DNA from: JBFGJY01 sp041576975
GTDB lineage: Bacteria > Pseudomonadota > Gammaproteobacteria > UBA4575
Length of the DNA: 35,956 nt
Assembly (NCBI GenBank): GCA_041576975.1
Contig: JBFGJY010000026.1
Span: forward strand, 1-35,956
Direction: 5' to 3'
The notes beneath the pieces are model-generated. The model worked only from the letters and a program-made list of their open reading frames with translations, was not told the DNA's origin and made no database searches. Numbering within the stretch: the first letter of the stretch is position 1; each line of letters starts with the position of its first letter. A program made the translations under genes and the position numbers. Of the stretch, positions 33,660 to 35,956 are shown in pieces.

Positions 33660-33943
33660 AAAAACCATGTCAGAATGGGTCCCATTAAATTTATTATCAG
33701 CATTCTTCAATCCACGACTTCCAAATTTTCACCGAGGCATCGCATTACAATTAATCAATTGTCAAGGGGCTGCGTTATTTCTTCGCCAGTATGTGTGGGC
33801 GGCGACCGAGCTATAAGAGGAATTGGAAAGTGTGCTAGAAATACAGGATTGAAATCAATCACTATTGTTGCATGACTTGTATCTCCGGAAAGTATATGTG
33901 CTATGTAAAAATTAGAGTGAAAGAATTATTGATCAAATCAACC
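33660..33943. other. Leader region of the YiiX-like gene
   Basis: About 280 bases after tRNA-Gly. A short open frame ending at 33875 reads GGDRAIRGIGKCARNTGLKSITIVA. I do not trust it as a gene: it overlaps the tRNA, and any likeness to a known family is weak. No clear promoter is visible. Confidence 0.4.
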
Positions 33944-35491
33944 ATGGGCATTCATCCGGTACTTGTTTACAGCACAATAGTAATTTTCCTTACAGCAGGC
34001 TGCGCGGGCCAGCACCCTGCGCAAGTCCCTCAAGCCGAGGGCAGCCCCAACGCGTTTTCGGAACATGCGCTCGACTCGAAATTGCGAACGATTCGATCCA
34101 TAGAGCCGCACCTGGACGAGTTGGATGTTGAATTCCATGATTTTCCCCTCCCGAGCAAGCAAGGCCGCGATTACTTTAATGCACAGGAAACCGCAGCGAT
34201 TGAACGTTTACTGTTCCGGTTTGTGGCGAACCAGACGGCACTTTGGGATCTAGTACATTTCTATGGCGGACTGGATGCAAAGTTTTCGAACAGTGAAAGT
34301 GAAACGAAGGCACATGTGCTTTCCATCATGGCTACGCTACTGTTGGCTAGCCATACGGCCTTTGTGGTTGCTCAGTTCGCCGACGACCCGATTGCCATCG
34401 AGCAAATGAACCAAGCTTATTACCGGTCCGATATTCCGTTTGGTACATATGATCGCATGCGTGTCAATGTAACTGCGCCTGACATACTTGAGGACGTGGC
34501 CAAGGCGAAAACACTGTATGCTGAGGAAATGGCTGACCCTCAGTCACCGCTTTCCGTCCTAGCGGATTCGGACACTGAGTATGCCGCCCTGATCAGGCAG
34601 ATTCCCGCGTTGCAGCATGAAGCCGAGCAGCGATTGCAGCAGGTTGCACAGTATTTCCCGTCACACGCCAAGGTCGAGGCGCTGGCCCGGAAGGATTCGG
34701 TAAAGCAGCATAAGACGCTTTACGCGATTCGGTCTTTTCTGTTCAAGGAAGTCAGCCGCCTCAAAAGTCCTACCGCGCACCTTGTTACGTTCTCGAATGA
34801 ACAGAAACGCCAGATTTTTGAACTGCTTGAGCCGGGGGATCTGATCCTTACGTACACGGCGGGTTACATGAGTGATGTCTTTATACCGGGAGCTTTCAAA
34901 CATGGCATTACCTATGTTGGCTCGCCAAAGGTGCGGGAAACCCTAGGAATTGTTCCAAGCGCACTGCCGCAGGCTGTTCGTTATGAGCCGGAACGACTCT
35001 CTACCAACCTAAAAAAAGCGACGCTGCATGACGGGAAAAGTGCAGACATGATCGAAGCAGTAGCCGAAGGAGTGATTTTTAATAACCTGGAACACATTAT
35101 GGACACGCATGTGAACCGCATGCTTGTGCTTCGACCGCGCTTGAGTGATGACGAGAGGGCTACTTTTGTGGTGGATATATTTTCCTATCTGGGTGACGGG
35201 TATGATTTTCGTTTCGACTTCAGCGATGCATCGCTGCAGGTTTGTACCGAAGTCATCTATCGCGCGATTGATGAAAGGGGCTCCATTGATTTCACGCTAA
35301 CCGAGCGTGCGGGCCATGAAACATTAAGTGCCGATGACATCGCGAACTATTTTCTGAACGCGAATCCGTCGGCTTTCGAATTTGTTTTATTTGTCGAAGA
35401 AAATCCCCAGACAAAAAACCACGAAGCACTGATTTGGTTAGGCGATGAAGGTCGCGACAGGCTTGAATCGGTAATGTCAGAGACGAATTGA
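33944..35491 (+). CDS. YiiX/YebB-like cysteine hydrolase lipoprotein
   Basis: The 515-residue protein begins with a lipoprotein signal (MGIHPVLVYSTIVIFLTAGC, Cys20 acylated). The first 280 residues are mostly helical and not assigned. The C-terminal part (about 300-470) fits the YiiX-like permuted NlpC/P60 fold. It has LEPGDLILTYTAGYMSD, His320 in FKHGITYVG and Cys434 in LQVCTEVIYRAI, in the order His then Cys expected of the permuted papain-like enzymes. The substrate is unknown; related enzymes cleave amide or thioester bonds. Base composition is clearly richer in GC than all neighbours, which indicates transfer. An earlier in-frame ATG (33872) would hide the signal peptide, so 33944 is preferred. 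The gene is alone between two tRNA-Gly copies. Confidence 0.85.
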   Translation: MGIHPVLVYSTIVIFLTAGCAGQHPAQVPQAEGSPNAFSEHALDSKLRTIRSIEPHLDELDVEFHDFPLPSKQGRDYFNAQETAAIERLLFRFVANQTALWDLVHFYGGLDAKFSNSESETKAHVLSIMATLLLASHTAFVVAQFADDPIAIEQMNQAYYRSDIPFGTYDRMRVNVTAPDILEDVAKAKTLYAEEMADPQSPLSVLADSDTEYAALIRQIPALQHEAEQRLQQVAQYFPSHAKVEALARKDSVKQHKTLYAIRSFLFKEVSRLKSPTAHLVTFSNEQKRQIFELLEPGDLILTYTAGYMSDVFIPGAFKHGITYVGSPKVRETLGIVPSALPQAVRYEPERLSTNLKKATLHDGKSADMIEAVAEGVIFNNLEHIMDTHVNRMLVLRPRLSDDERATFVVDIFSYLGDGYDFRFDFSDASLQVCTEVIYRAIDERGSIDFTLTERAGHETLSADDIANYFLNANPSAFEFVLFVEENPQTKNHEALIWLGDEGRDRLESVMSETN

Positions 35492-35555
35492 TTTTGCGGC
35501 CGACGCACATTTCCATGAATTTTTGTCTTATTAAATTAATGAACAAAAAAACACT

Positions 35556-35629
35556 ACGGGTGTAGTTAAATGGTAGGACCTCAGCCTTCCAAGCTGATGA
35601 TGTTGGTTCGAGCCCGATCACCCGCTCCA
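35556..35629 (+). tRNA. Mutated tRNA-Gly copy (probable pseudo-tRNA, TCC)
   Basis: A full-length 74-base copy of tRNA-Gly with five substitutions. G1 is A, so the acceptor end has an A-C mismatch. C13 to A and A22 to G give a mismatch in the D stem. One T-stem pair becomes G-U, and one base of the T loop changes. The anticodon arm and CCA are unchanged. It may be non-functional or weakly functional. It is next to tRNA-Thr(GGT), the ancestral glyT position. Confidence 0.8.
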
Positions 35630-35792
35630 ACAAGTTTGCACCATAATGGTAACTTTAATGTTTTTTTGGTCTAGCACATGTGATGCTGAGCATGCGCGAC
35701 GAGCATTAATTATGTATGAGCTAGCGCTGTAGAGGTATCAAATAGTGCTGCGTTATAAATACTCAAGGTTTACAATTGCGCAATAGTTTACT

Positions 35793-35868
<76 letters not shown>

Positions 35869-35921
35869 TATTATTTAGACTGTTGGTAATGAATAATAAT
35901 TAGGCAAATGAGGGAAGATAA

Positions 35922-35956
35922 ATGTCCAAAGAGAAATTTGAGCGTACCAAGCCGCA
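35922..35956 (+). CDS. tuf: Elongation factor Tu, 5' end (partial)
   Basis: The window ends 35 bases into an open frame starting MSKEKFERTKP, the conserved N-terminus of EF-Tu. It has a GAGGGA site before the ATG and follows tRNA-Thr(GGT) by 53 bases, the standard gammaproteobacterial tRNA-tuf arrangement. Confidence 0.95.
   Translation, partial: MSKEKFERTKP

Noticed and set aside
33790..33875. Fragment of a ribosomal protein uS11-like gene
   Set aside because: GGDRAIRGIGKCARNTGLKSITIVA has a faint likeness to the uS11 C-terminal part, but too few key residues match, and the frame runs through the tRNA-Gly gene.

Overview
The window comes from the chromosome of an AT-rich gammaproteobacterium. 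It opens in the 3' end of a 23S rRNA gene followed by 5S, and it ends in the first codons of tuf. Near the right end it carries the tRNA order Thr(TGT), Tyr(GTA), Gly(TCC), Thr(GGT), tuf, downstream of birA and a pantothenate kinase gene. Escherichia coli has the same order (thrU-tyrU-glyT-thrT-tufB after birA-coaA). The sulfur-handling genes suggest a sulfur-oxidising lifestyle. I cannot name the genus from sequence alone.

Left part (1-18247) is mostly housekeeping and small conserved genes. It holds 23S-5S with two terminators separated by a structured, GC-richer insert; a methionine-rich secreted repeat protein divergent from a DUF302 protein across a perfect palindrome; uup; mnmH with a DUF3047 gene; hisI; and an MscS channel gene broken by one in-frame TGA. 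It continues with a zinc-ribbon protein; a sulfur cluster (DsrE-like, TusA, SQR-like flavoprotein, DUF1641); two uncharacterised genes; glnS; DUF3465; a lytic transglycosylase; and birA-coaX-SPOR.

Right part (18276-35956) is the most unusual region. The normally compact four-tRNA cluster is split by about 14.9 kb between tRNA-Thr(TGT) and tRNA-Tyr, and by a further insert of about 1.9 kb at tRNA-Gly. Two extra copies of the tRNA-Thr 3' half (21518-21564 and, more decayed, about 29897-29943), each with a related 43-bp upstream flank, look like attachment-site relics of islands stacked on one tRNA gene. Segment 1 carries an EAL protein and an HD-GYP protein. Segment 2 carries a GAF histidine kinase, an Rcp1-like regulator, a REC-histidine kinase, two stand-alone REC proteins, a three-PAS GGDEF-EAL protein and a Sel1 protein. 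Segment 3 carries a lipoprotein, a DUF3445 haem N-demethylase-like gene and ugd. No integrase is visible. Two near-consensus flagellar sigma-28 (FliA) promoters lie inside segments 1 and 2, so the cargo looks like a motility-linked phosphorelay and c-di-GMP module.

The tRNA-Gly insert carries one YiiX-like lipoprotein gene of visibly higher GC, bracketed by a good tRNA-Gly and a mutated full-length copy. Between tRNA-Tyr and tRNA-Gly there is a 50-bp tandem repeat that ends in a short copy of the tRNA-Tyr 3' end. Together these show repeated insertion and rearrangement at the 3' ends of three adjacent tRNA genes, while tuf and the last tRNA-Thr stay intact.
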